Positions 7,294 through 14,625 of a DNA stretch of 64,000 nt are shown here, piece after piece. A program made the translations under genes and the position numbers. The stretch is from DATATV01 sp035551355. Its GTDB lineage: Bacteria > Actinomycetota > Actinomycetes > Mycobacteriales > Pseudonocardiaceae. Every line of letters starts with the position of its first letter. Position 1 is the first letter of the stretch. The notes under the pieces were generated by a model. The model was given only the letters and a program-made list of their open reading frames with translations, searched no databases and had not been told where the DNA came from. Where the stretch lies: the NCBI GenBank assembly GCA_035551355.1, contig DASZNF010000009.1, positions 40,093-104,092 on the forward strand, in the 5' to 3' direction.

Positions 7294-8505
7294 CTAATGC
7301 AGCGCCTTGGCGATCGCCTCCAGGCCGTACTCGAGTTCGGCGAAACTGGTCGACAGCGGCGACAACCCGATGCGGATTCCGTTGGGCGGCCGGAAATCCG
7401 GGATCACGTTCTGCTCCCACAGGACCCGGGTGACCTCGGCGAACCGCGGGTGGTCAAGGGTGATGTGCGAGCCGCGCTCGGCGGCATCACGCGGGCTGGC
7501 CAGCACCACGCCCAGCGGGGCGAGCAGTTCATCCGACCGGGCGATGGCGTGCTCGGTCAGCGCGATCGACTTGCGCCGCACCGCATTCAGCCCGGCCTCG
7601 GCGATCAGCTCGAGCATGTCCTTGACCGGCTGCATGGCCAGCACCGGCGGGGTGCCGGTGATGAACCGGCGGATTCCGTTGGCCGGGCGGTATTCCGGTC
7701 CCATGGCGAACGGATCGTCCGCGCCCATCCAGCCCCAGATCGGCTGCCGCAGTTCGTCCAGCAGCCGGGTGGCGACATAGCCGAAGGCCGGGGAGCCGGG
7801 GCCGCCGTTGAGGTACTTGTAGGTGCATCCGGCCGCGAGGTCGACCCCGGCCGCGTCCAGCCCGATCGGCACCGCCCCGGCCGAATGGCACAGGTCCCAC
7901 AGCACCAGCGCGCCCGCCGCGTGCGCCACCTCGGTGATCGCGGGCAGGTCGGCCAGAAAACCCGACCGGTAGGCGACCTGGCTGAGCAGCACCAGCGCGG
8001 TCCGCTCGCCGACGACCGCGGCCACATCGGCCGGGCGCACCCCGGTGTCGTGCGGCGCGGTGAGCCTGCGGACGGTCAGCCCGCGGTCGGCCGCGACGCC
8101 GTCCAGGATGAACCGGTCGGTCGGGAAGTTGCCGCTGTCCACGACCACCTCGTCGCGCCCGGGCCGCGCGTCGACCGCGGCCCGGATCAGCTTGTACAGC
8201 AACACGGATGTCGAATCGGCGACGATCGTCTGCCCGGCGGCCGCACCCAGCACCACCTCGGCCAGCCGGTCCCCCACCACGGTCGGCTCGGCCATCCACG
8301 CCTCGTCCCAGTGCCGGATCAGCCTGCGGCCCCAGTCCTCGGCCACGAACGCCCCGAGCCGCTGCGCGGTCACGGTCAGCGGCCGGCCCAGCGAGTTGCC
8401 GTCCAGGTAGGCGGCGACCGCCGGATCGTCCGCGGCGACGAACCGGGACCGGAACCCGGCGAGCGGATCGGCGGCGTCCAGCCGGTGGGCGGGGGCGGTG
8501 GTCAT
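7294..8505 (-). CDS. kynU: Kynureninase
   Basis: 403 residues, the usual length. PLP-dependent fold type I: GNSLGRPL near the N terminus, WGRRLIRHWDEAWM, DSTSVLLYKLIRAA, VVDSGNFPTDRFIL, VLWDLCHSAGAVPIGL (PLP-ring Asp), the Schiff-base Lys in CTYKYLNGGPGSPAF, and IRRFITGTPPVLAM. The C-terminal RIGLSPLSTSFAELEYGL is also characteristic. It splits L-kynurenine into anthranilate and L-alanine (or 3-hydroxykynurenine to 3-hydroxyanthranilate). Divergent from a kynurenine-formamidase-like hydrolase (59 bp) and beside CoA-dependent aromatic genes, which points to anthranilate production for catabolism. Confidence 0.93.
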   Translation of the reverse strand: MTTAPAHRLDAADPLAGFRSRFVAADDPAVAAYLDGNSLGRPLTVTAQRLGAFVAEDWGRRLIRHWDEAWMAEPTVVGDRLAEVVLGAAAGQTIVADSTSVLLYKLIRAAVDARPGRDEVVVDSGNFPTDRFILDGVAADRGLTVRRLTAPHDTGVRPADVAAVVGERTALVLLSQVAYRSGFLADLPAITEVAHAAGALVLWDLCHSAGAVPIGLDAAGVDLAAGCTYKYLNGGPGSPAFGYVATRLLDELRQPIWGWMGADDPFAMGPEYRPANGIRRFITGTPPVLAMQPVKDMLELIAEAGLNAVRRKSIALTEHAIARSDELLAPLGVVLASPRDAAERGSHITLDHPRFAEVTRVLWEQNVIPDFRPPNGIRIGLSPLSTSFAELEYGLEAIAKALH

Positions 8506-8564
8506 GGCAGGTTCCGATCTCGGCGTCGGGTGAAGTGGCGCGTTCGGAGTCTAAGTTGGTCACG

Positions 8565-9374
8565 GTGAACGCGAGAGACGTGCTGACCCGCGCGACCCGG
8601 CCGCCCGACGAGACCCTGCGCTACGGCGAGGGGCCCGAACAGGTGGCCGACGTGTGGTTGCCGCAGCGGCCGGGGCCGGCGCCGGTGGCGCTGTTCCTGC
8701 ACGGCGGTTTCTGGCGCGCGCAATGGGATCGCACCCATGCCAGGCCGGTGGCCGAGGCACTGGCCGCGGCCGGTTTCGTGGCCTGTCTGCCGGAGTACCG
8801 GCGCACCGGCGGGGGCGGCGGCTGGCCCGGCACCTTCGACGACATCGCCGCCGCGGTGGACATCCTGCCCGGGCGGCTGGCCGCTCTGTGGTCCGCACCG
8901 GAACCGCCCGCGGTGGTGCTGGCCGGGCATTCCGCGGGCGGGCACCTGGCGCTGTGGGCCGCGGCCCGGCGGCGGTTTCCGGACGGAGCGCGCTGGCAGT
9001 CGGACACGCCGATCCGCGGTGTGGTGGCGCTGGCCCCGGTGAGCGATCTGGCCGACTGCCAGCGTCGGCACCTGGATGGCGGGGCGGCCGAGGCGCTGGT
9101 CGGCGGCCCGCCCGAGGACCACCCGGACCGGTACGCGGCGATCGATCCGGCTCGGCTGCTGCCCCTGGGTGTGCCGGTCGGATTGCTGCACGGCAGCGCC
9201 GATCGACAGGTGCCGGTGGAGATGAGCCGGGCCTACCTGGCCGCGGCCCGGGCCGCGGGCGATGCGGTGGAGTTCGCCGAACTGGCCGACCGCGACCACT
9301 TCGCGCTCATCGACCCGGAGTCGGCCGCCTGGCCGCGGGTGCTGGCCGCGTTCGCCGCGGCCGCCGGGCAGTGA
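8565..9374 (+). CDS. Alpha/beta hydrolase, probable N-formylkynurenine formamidase
   Basis: 269 residues from GTG at 8565. Alpha/beta-hydrolase signatures: LFLHGGFWRAQWDR (HGGxW oxyanion hole, the hallmark of the arylformamidase group), LAGHSAGGHLALW (nucleophile elbow GHSAGGH), LLHGSADRQVPVEMS (acid Asp) and ELADRDHFALIDP (catalytic His). It is divergent from kynureninase, so hydrolysis of N-formyl-L-kynurenine to kynurenine plus formate is the natural assignment. The 59-bp gap should contain both promoters. A general esterase role cannot be excluded. Tryptophan 2,3-dioxygenase is not in the window. Confidence 0.75.
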   Translation: MNARDVLTRATRPPDETLRYGEGPEQVADVWLPQRPGPAPVALFLHGGFWRAQWDRTHARPVAEALAAAGFVACLPEYRRTGGGGGWPGTFDDIAAAVDILPGRLAALWSAPEPPAVVLAGHSAGGHLALWAAARRRFPDGARWQSDTPIRGVVALAPVSDLADCQRRHLDGGAAEALVGGPPEDHPDRYAAIDPARLLPLGVPVGLLHGSADRQVPVEMSRAYLAAARAAGDAVEFAELADRDHFALIDPESAAWPRVLAAFAAAAGQ

Positions 9375-9396
9375 CGGCGCACGGCGCATCGCACCG

Positions 9397-9480
9397 GCCC
9401 GCTTCCCGAAGGCCAGGCGCAGCGAGCCTGCCCGCTTCCCGAAGGCAGGCGCACCGAGTCGGCCCGCCTCGCGGGTGCCC
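9397..9480 (+). repeat. Degenerate 33-bp tandem repeat
   Basis: The 17-mer GCCCGCTTCCCGAAGGC occurs at 9397-9413 and 9430-9446, exactly 33 bp apart, with similar flanks. A weaker third copy (GCCCGCCTCGCGGG) follows. It lies between the stops of the formamidase-like gene and the small convergent gene. The unit has short internal complementarity, so it could act as a transcript-end hairpin. Confidence 0.6.
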
Positions 9481-9546
9481 GGCATGCTGTGGCGGACGGC
9501 CTCTCGGCTGCGGTGCCACGACAATCGTTGGCGCCGATCGCCGCGG

Positions 9547-9747
9547 TCAGACATCCTCGTCGAGCAGGTGCTCGTAGCGCAGCCCCAGATCGGTCACGGT
9601 GACCGCGACGGCGGCCAGCGCCGCCCGCAGGTTGCTGGCCGCGCACGGCGGCAACTCCGTGGCGAGCACCTCCCGAAGCGAGTCGTAGATCGCCAGGATC
9701 GCCTCTTCTTCCGTCCGCAGTGGACGGTTGAGCAGGTCGGTGGACAT
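9547..9747 (-). CDS. Small acidic helical protein of unknown function beside the CoA ligase
   Basis: 66 residues, beginning STDLLNRPLRTEEEAILAIYD and ending LGLRYEHLLDEDV. It starts 12 bp after the CoA-ligase stop with an AGGGAGG ribosome site, so it is co-transcribed and presumably translated. No catalytic motif, Cys or membrane segment is visible. The sequence looks wholly helical. I do not recognise the family. Its position suggests an accessory or regulatory partner of the aromatic-CoA pathway. Confidence 0.65.
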   Translation of the reverse strand: MSTDLLNRPLRTEEEAILAIYDSLREVLATELPPCAASNLRAALAAVAVTVTDLGLRYEHLLDEDV

Positions 9748-9759
9748 CGACAGCCTCCC

Positions 9760-11106
9760 TCAGGCGGGCCGCAGATCGGTGAACCGCTTCGCCTTCAGCT
9801 CGAAGCGGGGCAGCGCACCGGTTTCCGCGCGCTGCAGAAGAAAACGCAGCCCCTCGTGCGCGTCGGCCAGTTCCACGACCAGCCGTGCGGCCATGGCGTC
9901 CCAGGCCGGCTGCCCCATGGTGGGCACGGTTTCCACCAGCAGCCGGATCTCGTCCCGGTCGCCCTCGTGTTCGATCCGGATCTGGAACTCCTCGATGCCC
10001 TCGAAGCCACGCACGATGGCCTCGATTGCGCCGGGGTAGACATTGGTGCCCCGCACCAGTTTCATGTCGTCCACCCGCCCGATGATCCCGCCCTCGTACA
10101 GATCCCACGTGCGACCCGACGACGCACGACTGCCGGGCGCCTTCACCGCGAGATCGGCGGTGCGATAGCGCAGCAGCGGCGTGGTGCTGCGGCCGAACGA
10201 GGTGCACACCCGCTCCCCGCGCTCGCCGTAACCGAGTTCCTTGCCGGTCTCCGGATCGACGACCTGTTCGATGAAATGGTCCTCGATGATGTGGCAGCCG
10301 CCCGGCTGGTCGGCCGGCTCGAACATGAAGATGGTGGACACCTCGGTCATGCCCGCTGTGTCGAATGCCTTGGCGCCCCAGCGTTGTTCGATCAGCGCCT
10401 TGGTCTCGGGGATGGAACCGGCGGGCTCGCCGGACAGGATCACCGTGCGCACCGGCCCGTCGCGCAGGTCGATGCCCAGCGATTCGGCCTCCTGGGCCAG
10501 GCGCAGCGCGTAGGTCGGGGTGGACGCGACCACGGTGGCGCCGAACTCGACGATCTGGTTGACCCGCTGCCGGGTGGTCTGCGCCCCGCCGGGCACGGTG
10601 AGCGCGCCGATCTTCTCCAGCCCGTTGTGCAGGCCCCAGAACCCGATGAACGAGCCGTAGCCGAAGGCCACGTAACCGATGTCGTGCGGCCGCACCCCCA
10701 CGCCCCACAACGCGTAGCACCACATATCGGCGGCCCAGGCCCAGTCCTTGCGGCTGTCCAGCGCGCGCAGCGGGGTCCGGCCGGAGGTTCCGCTGGTGGT
10801 GTGCACCCGGATGGCCCGTTCCGGCCCGGTGACCGGCAGGTCGCCGTAGGGCGGGTGCTCGGTCTGGCTGCGCATCCAGTCCTCCCGGGTGAGGAACGGG
10901 ATGCGGTCGATGTCGGCCCAGGTGCGCAGCTGCTCGGCGTGGAAGCCGGCCGCGGCGAACGCGCGTTTGTAGTAGGGGCTGCGGTTCTCCGCCCATTCGG
11001 CGACCCGGCGCAGCTTGGCCAGCTGCAGCGCGCGCAGGTCGGGCCGGGACAGCAGTTCCGTCTTGGGGTTCCAGAAGGGTTGGTCGTCCATCGCGAGCAC
11101 CGCCAT
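9760..11106 (-). CDS. Phenylacetate-CoA ligase family enzyme, probable anthranilate-CoA ligase
   Basis: About 448 residues from ATG 11106 (TTG 11121 and ATG 11091 also possible). PaaK-type adenylate-forming enzyme: P-loop HTTSGTSGRTPL (about 100), YGSFIGFWGLHNG, VVASTPTYALRLA, AFDTAGMTEVS, LLRYRTADLA (motif with Asp), IIGRVDDMKLVRGTNVYPGAIE (hinge), and the catalytic Lys region LKAKRF near the end. Members activate aryl-acids with ATP and CoA. With kynureninase on one side and a 2-aminobenzoyl-CoA-type monooxygenase on the other, anthranilate is the likely substrate (inference). Divergent from the isatin-hydrolase-like gene. A TTGTCA-17-TAAGGT promoter would give an almost leaderless mRNA. 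Confidence 0.85.
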   Translation of the reverse strand: MAVLAMDDQPFWNPKTELLSRPDLRALQLAKLRRVAEWAENRSPYYKRAFAAAGFHAEQLRTWADIDRIPFLTREDWMRSQTEHPPYGDLPVTGPERAIRVHTTSGTSGRTPLRALDSRKDWAWAADMWCYALWGVGVRPHDIGYVAFGYGSFIGFWGLHNGLEKIGALTVPGGAQTTRQRVNQIVEFGATVVASTPTYALRLAQEAESLGIDLRDGPVRTVILSGEPAGSIPETKALIEQRWGAKAFDTAGMTEVSTIFMFEPADQPGGCHIIEDHFIEQVVDPETGKELGYGERGERVCTSFGRSTTPLLRYRTADLAVKAPGSRASSGRTWDLYEGGIIGRVDDMKLVRGTNVYPGAIEAIVRGFEGIEEFQIRIEHEGDRDEIRLLVETVPTMGQPAWDAMAARLVVELADAHEGLRFLLQRAETGALPRFELKAKRFTDLRPA

Positions 11107-11120
11107 CCTGTATAGCGGCA

Positions 11121-11149
11121 ACCTTACGATCGTCCACAGTTCATGACAA
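11121..11149 (-). promoter_or_regulatory. Predicted promoter of the CoA-ligase gene
   Basis: On the minus strand TTGTCA (11149-11144), a 17-bp spacer and TAAGGT (11126-11121) fit a sigma-A-type promoter. Transcription would begin about 7 bp downstream, within 10 bp of the ATG at 11106, which fits the absence of a clear Shine-Dalgarno sequence there. Confidence 0.4.
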
Positions 11150-11228
11150 GACTTCGGCTGACCGGCGCTGCCCTTGTCGGGATCGTTAGCCTGAGGACCC
11201 CCGTCCGCCGTTGTCCCGGGAGGCCGTC

Positions 11229-12002
11229 GTGCCCGTGCTCACCGAGTTGCTGACCGCGCTGGCCGGAGGGAGCGTCGAACTGGTCGACCTCACCGCACCG
11301 CTGTCCGAGACCACGCCGGTGCTGCAGCTGCCGCCGCCGTTCGCCAACACCACGAACTTCCGGCTCACCGAGATCAGCCACTACGACGACCGCGGTCCGC
11401 GCTGGTACTGGAACGACATCCACACCGGCGAGCACGTGGGCACCCACGTCGACGCGCCCAACCACTGGCTGTCCGGCAAGGACCACGGCGGGGTGGACGA
11501 GATTCCGTTGCGCACCCTGGTGGCGCCCGCGGTGGTGCTGGACGCCACCGAGAAGGTCGCCGCGGATCCGGATTTCCTGTTGCGGATCGAGGATGTGCGG
11601 GCGTGGGAGGCCGAACACGGCGCGCTGCCGGAGGGCGGCTGGCTGCTCTACCGGACCGGCTGGGACACCCGCTCGGCCGACCAGGACGACTTCCTCAACG
11701 TGCGGGACAGCGCCTCGCACACCCCGGGCGTGGCGCCGGAGTGCGCGCAGTGGCTGGCCGAACAGCCGATCGCCGGATTCGGCGTGGAGACGGTGGGCAC
11801 CGACGCGGGCCGGGCGGCCGAGCTGGAGCCGATGTTTCCCTGCCACGACCGGATTCTCGGCGCCGGCAAGTGCGGACTGACCCAGTTGCAGAACCTGGCG
11901 GCGCTGCCGCCGACCGGCGCGGTGCTGGTGGTGTCCCCGCTGCCGATCGTGGGCGGATCGGGCAGCCCGGCCCGGGTCTACGCGCTCGTCGAGCGGGCCT
12001 GA
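11229..12002 (+). CDS. Cyclase-family metal-dependent hydrolase, probable isatin hydrolase
   Basis: 257 residues from GTG 11229, chosen because GGGAGG precedes it by 5 nt (TTG 11211 is the longer option). The metal-binding motif HVGTHVDAPNHWLSGKDH (HxGTHxDxPxH) is the cyclase-family signature. Length and several blocks (TPVLQLPPPFA, AADPDFLLRIEDVRAWEAEHG, FLNVRDSASHTPG, GTDAGRAAELEPMFP, GSGSPARVYALV) resemble, as I remember it, bacterial isatin hydrolase rather than the shorter (about 210 aa) KynB formamidases. Isatin hydrolase opens isatin to isatinate. TGATG overlap with the next gene, a ThDP decarboxylase that could use that product. Confidence 0.75.
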   Translation: MPVLTELLTALAGGSVELVDLTAPLSETTPVLQLPPPFANTTNFRLTEISHYDDRGPRWYWNDIHTGEHVGTHVDAPNHWLSGKDHGGVDEIPLRTLVAPAVVLDATEKVAADPDFLLRIEDVRAWEAEHGALPEGGWLLYRTGWDTRSADQDDFLNVRDSASHTPGVAPECAQWLAEQPIAGFGVETVGTDAGRAAELEPMFPCHDRILGAGKCGLTQLQNLAALPPTGAVLVVSPLPIVGGSGSPARVYALVERA

Positions 12003-13636
12003 TGGGTATGCGGGCAGCGCAAGCCGTCGGCCTGGTGCTGGCCCGGCTCGGCGCCGGGCCGGTGTTCGGAGTGGTCGGCAGCGGCAACTTCGAGTTCACC
12101 AATGCCTTGCGGGACAACGGAGTCGAGTTCTACGCGACCCGGCACGAGATGGGCGCGGCGACCGCGGCCGACGCGTTCGCGCGGATGAGCGGCCGGGTGA
12201 CCATCGTGTCCACCCACCAGGGCTGCGGGCTGACCAACTCGGTGACCGGCCTTGGCGAGGCGGCCAAGAGCCGCACCCCGATGCTGGTGCTGACCGCCGA
12301 CACGCCGGACGGCGATGCGTTGTCCAACTTCCGGATCGACCAGGACGCGCTGGTCCGCTCGGTCGGCGCGGTGTCCATCCGGGTCGGCTCGGCCGAGGAC
12401 GCGGTGGCCGACGCGGTGCGCGCGTACCGGACCGCGCTGCACGAGCGCCGCACCGTGGTGCTGCACCTCCCGCTGGACGTGCAGGCCGAAGAGGTGGCCG
12501 GACCGGACGGGCTGCCGGAGATCGGTCCCGCACCCGTGATCGAGCCCGCCGATCACGAGGTCGACGGGCTCGCCGAGCTGATCGCCGGTGCGAAACGGCC
12601 GGTGTTCGTGGCCGGGCGTGGCGCCCGAGCGGCGGGCGGAGAAATCGCGGCGCTGGCGGAGAAGTGCGGCGCGCTGCTGGCAACCTCGGCCGTGGCCAAC
12701 GGACTGTTCCACGACAGTCCGTGGTCGCTGGGCATCTCCGGTGGGTTCGCCGCGCCGCTGACCGCCGAGCTGATCACCGGCGCCGACCTGATCGTCGGCT
12801 GGGGCTGCGCGCTCAACCGGTGGACCACCAAGCAGGGCAAGCTGATCGGCCCGGACGCCCGGCTGGCCCAGGTCGACGTGGAGCGGGCGGCGCTCGGCGC
12901 GCACCGGCCGGTGACCCTCGGCGTGCTCGGCGACGCCGCGCTGACCGCCACGGCCGTGGCCGGACGGCTGGCCGGGCGGGAGCTGACCGGATACCGGTCG
13001 GCCGAGCTGGAAAAGCGCATCGCGGCGGAAGGCCGGTGGTCGCTGGTCGTGCCCGAGGACACCTCGACCGACTCGCGGATCGACCCGCGCACGCTCAGCG
13101 CCGAACTGGACCGGATACTGCCGGCCGAGCGGGTGATCGGCGTGGATTCCGGCAACTTCATGGGCTATCCGAGCGCCTATCTGTCGGTGCCGGACGAGAA
13201 CGGTTTCTGTTTCACCCAGGCGTTCCAGTCCATCGGGCTGGGCCTGGCCACCGCGCTGGGCGCGGCCCTGGCCCAGCCGGACCGGCTGCCGGTGGCGGCG
13301 CTGGGCGACGGCGGCTTCCACATGGCGCTGGCCGAATTGGAGACCGCGGTCCGGCTGCGGCTGCCGCTGGTGATCGTGGTCTACAACGACGCCGCCTACG
13401 GGGCGGAGGTGCACCACTTCGCCGGTGATCACACCACGGTGCGCTTCCCGGACACCGACGCGGCGGCCATCGGGCGCGGCTTCGGCGCCACCGGGATCAC
13501 CGTGCGCCGGGTGGCCGATCTTGAGGAGGTCCGCACCTGGCTGGCCGGGCCGCGGGCTGCGCCACTGGTCATCGACGCCAAGCTCACCGACGACGGCGGC
13601 TCCTGGTGGCTGGCCGAGGCGTTCCACAGTCACTGA
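12002..13636 (+). CDS. Thiamine diphosphate-dependent decarboxylase, candidate isatinate decarboxylase
   Basis: 544 residues, start overlapping the isatin-hydrolase-like stop by 1 nt. Three ThDP-enzyme domains: PYR domain with the activating Glu in YATRHEMGAATAADAFARMSG (about 45), central domain with PVFVAGRGARAAGG (about 200), and PP domain with the GDG-x(n)-N motif GDGGFHMALAELETAV ... VVYNDAAYG (about 435-465). It belongs to the benzoylformate-decarboxylase/acetolactate-synthase group. Isatinate (2-aminophenylglyoxylate) is an aminated benzoylformate, so decarboxylation to 2-aminobenzaldehyde is a direct fit with the coupled upstream gene. That role is inference; the fold is clear. Confidence 0.8.
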   Translation: MGMRAAQAVGLVLARLGAGPVFGVVGSGNFEFTNALRDNGVEFYATRHEMGAATAADAFARMSGRVTIVSTHQGCGLTNSVTGLGEAAKSRTPMLVLTADTPDGDALSNFRIDQDALVRSVGAVSIRVGSAEDAVADAVRAYRTALHERRTVVLHLPLDVQAEEVAGPDGLPEIGPAPVIEPADHEVDGLAELIAGAKRPVFVAGRGARAAGGEIAALAEKCGALLATSAVANGLFHDSPWSLGISGGFAAPLTAELITGADLIVGWGCALNRWTTKQGKLIGPDARLAQVDVERAALGAHRPVTLGVLGDAALTATAVAGRLAGRELTGYRSAELEKRIAAEGRWSLVVPEDTSTDSRIDPRTLSAELDRILPAERVIGVDSGNFMGYPSAYLSVPDENGFCFTQAFQSIGLGLATALGAALAQPDRLPVAALGDGGFHMALAELETAVRLRLPLVIVVYNDAAYGAEVHHFAGDHTTVRFPDTDAAAIGRGFGATGITVRRVADLEEVRTWLAGPRAAPLVIDAKLTDDGGSWWLAEAFHSH

Positions 13637-13652
13637 GCCCACCAGCCTTGTA

Positions 13653-13682
13653 TTGACTTGTGGTGACGACCGTAGATAATTC
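13653..13682 (+). promoter_or_regulatory. Promoter of the thioesterase-monooxygenase operon
   Basis: TTGACT (13653-13658), an 18-bp spacer and TAATTC (13677-13682) lie immediately before ATG 13688. Start of transcription would fall at or within a few bases of the ATG, giving a leaderless or near-leaderless mRNA. No Shine-Dalgarno sequence is present. Confidence 0.55.
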
Positions 13683-13687
13683 GACAT

Positions 13688-14605
13688 ATGACGAGCCCGG
13701 CGGCGGATGACCAGGCGGCGACGTCGGCGATCTTCGCCGAGGCCGTGACGCTGAAACCGGCCGAGCCCGAGCACTTCGACCTGGCCTTCACCGCGGTCAC
13801 CCAGCCCTGCCCGTGGCCCAAGGCGTACGGCGGCGATCTGGCGGCCGCCGCCACGGCAGCGGCCATGCGCTCGGTGGACGACGGCAAGCAACTGAACTCG
13901 ATGCACAGCTACTTCCTGCGCCCGGCCGGCATCGGGGCCGAGCTCCGGTACGAGGTCGAATTGTTGCGCAACGGCCGCGGCTACAGCACCCGCCAGGTGC
14001 GGGGCTATCAGAACGGCAAACCGCTGTACGCCTGCTTGGCCAGTTTCGCCGCCGGTGAGCCGGGCGGTGTGTTCGCCGGTGATCTCCCGGCCGCGCTGCC
14101 CGATCCGGAAAGCCTGCCCAGTTCGGCGGAATACCTGGCCGATCGCGACGGCGGCACGATGACCGCGCCGTCCAAGGCGTACTGGAGTGGCGGCCGGAGC
14201 TTCGACCTGCGGCACGTGCCCGGCCCGGTCTACCTCACCGTGGACGGCGAACGCGTGCCGCACCAGGCGGTCTGGGTGAAACCGTTCGACCCGCTGCGCC
14301 CGGTGCCCGGACTCACCGACACGCAACGGGACACCGCGGCGCTGGCCTACGTGTGCGACTACACGATCCTCGAACCATTGCTGCGCGTGCTGGATCTGCC
14401 GTGGGCCAGGCCGGGACTGGTCACCGCCAGCCTGGACCACGCCATGTGGTTCCATCGGGCGGGCCCGGTCGACGACTGGCTGGTCTATGCCCAGGAGGCG
14501 GTGTCGGCCGAGGCCGGGCGCGGTCTGGTCACCGGCCGCTTCTACACCCGCGCCGGCCGCCACCTCGCCAGCGTGGTCCAGGAAGGCATGATCCGCGCGG
14601 GCTGA
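13688..14605 (+). CDS. TesB-like acyl-CoA thioesterase (double hotdog)
   Basis: 305 residues. N-terminal hotdog: FDLAFTAVTQPCPWPKAYGGDLAAAATAAAM and NSMHSYFLRPAGIGAELRYEVELLRNGRGYSTRQV, matching the acyl-CoA thioesterase II pattern. C-terminal hotdog: LAYVCDYTILEP and SLDHAMWFHRAGPVDDWLVY, containing the Asp of the D-T/S-Q active-site network, ending GRFYTRAGRHLASVVQEGMIR. It hydrolyses acyl-CoA to acid plus CoA. It sits 20 bp before the 2-aminobenzoyl-CoA-type monooxygenase. In such pathways a thioesterase may rescue trapped CoA or release a pathway intermediate. Confidence 0.85.
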   Translation: MTSPAADDQAATSAIFAEAVTLKPAEPEHFDLAFTAVTQPCPWPKAYGGDLAAAATAAAMRSVDDGKQLNSMHSYFLRPAGIGAELRYEVELLRNGRGYSTRQVRGYQNGKPLYACLASFAAGEPGGVFAGDLPAALPDPESLPSSAEYLADRDGGTMTAPSKAYWSGGRSFDLRHVPGPVYLTVDGERVPHQAVWVKPFDPLRPVPGLTDTQRDTAALAYVCDYTILEPLLRVLDLPWARPGLVTASLDHAMWFHRAGPVDDWLVYAQEAVSAEAGRGLVTGRFYTRAGRHLASVVQEGMIRAG

Positions 14606-14625
14606 CCGGCGTCAGGAGGACAGTC

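Noticed and set aside
8502..9554. Minus-strand frame with repeated AFGKRAG peptides
   Set aside because: The peptide repeat only reflects the 33-bp DNA repeat at 9397-9480; the rest is antisense to the formamidase-like gene.
11229..12002. Annotation as KynB kynurenine formamidase
   Set aside because: Length and sequence blocks fit isatin hydrolase better, and a formamidase-type alpha/beta hydrolase already pairs with kynureninase. Kept as the alternative, not the call.
11978..14563. 861-codon minus-strand frame opposite the ThDP enzyme and thioesterase
   Set aside because: Composition (H, Q, R, G, V repeats) is that of antisense codons, and it covers two well-supported genes.
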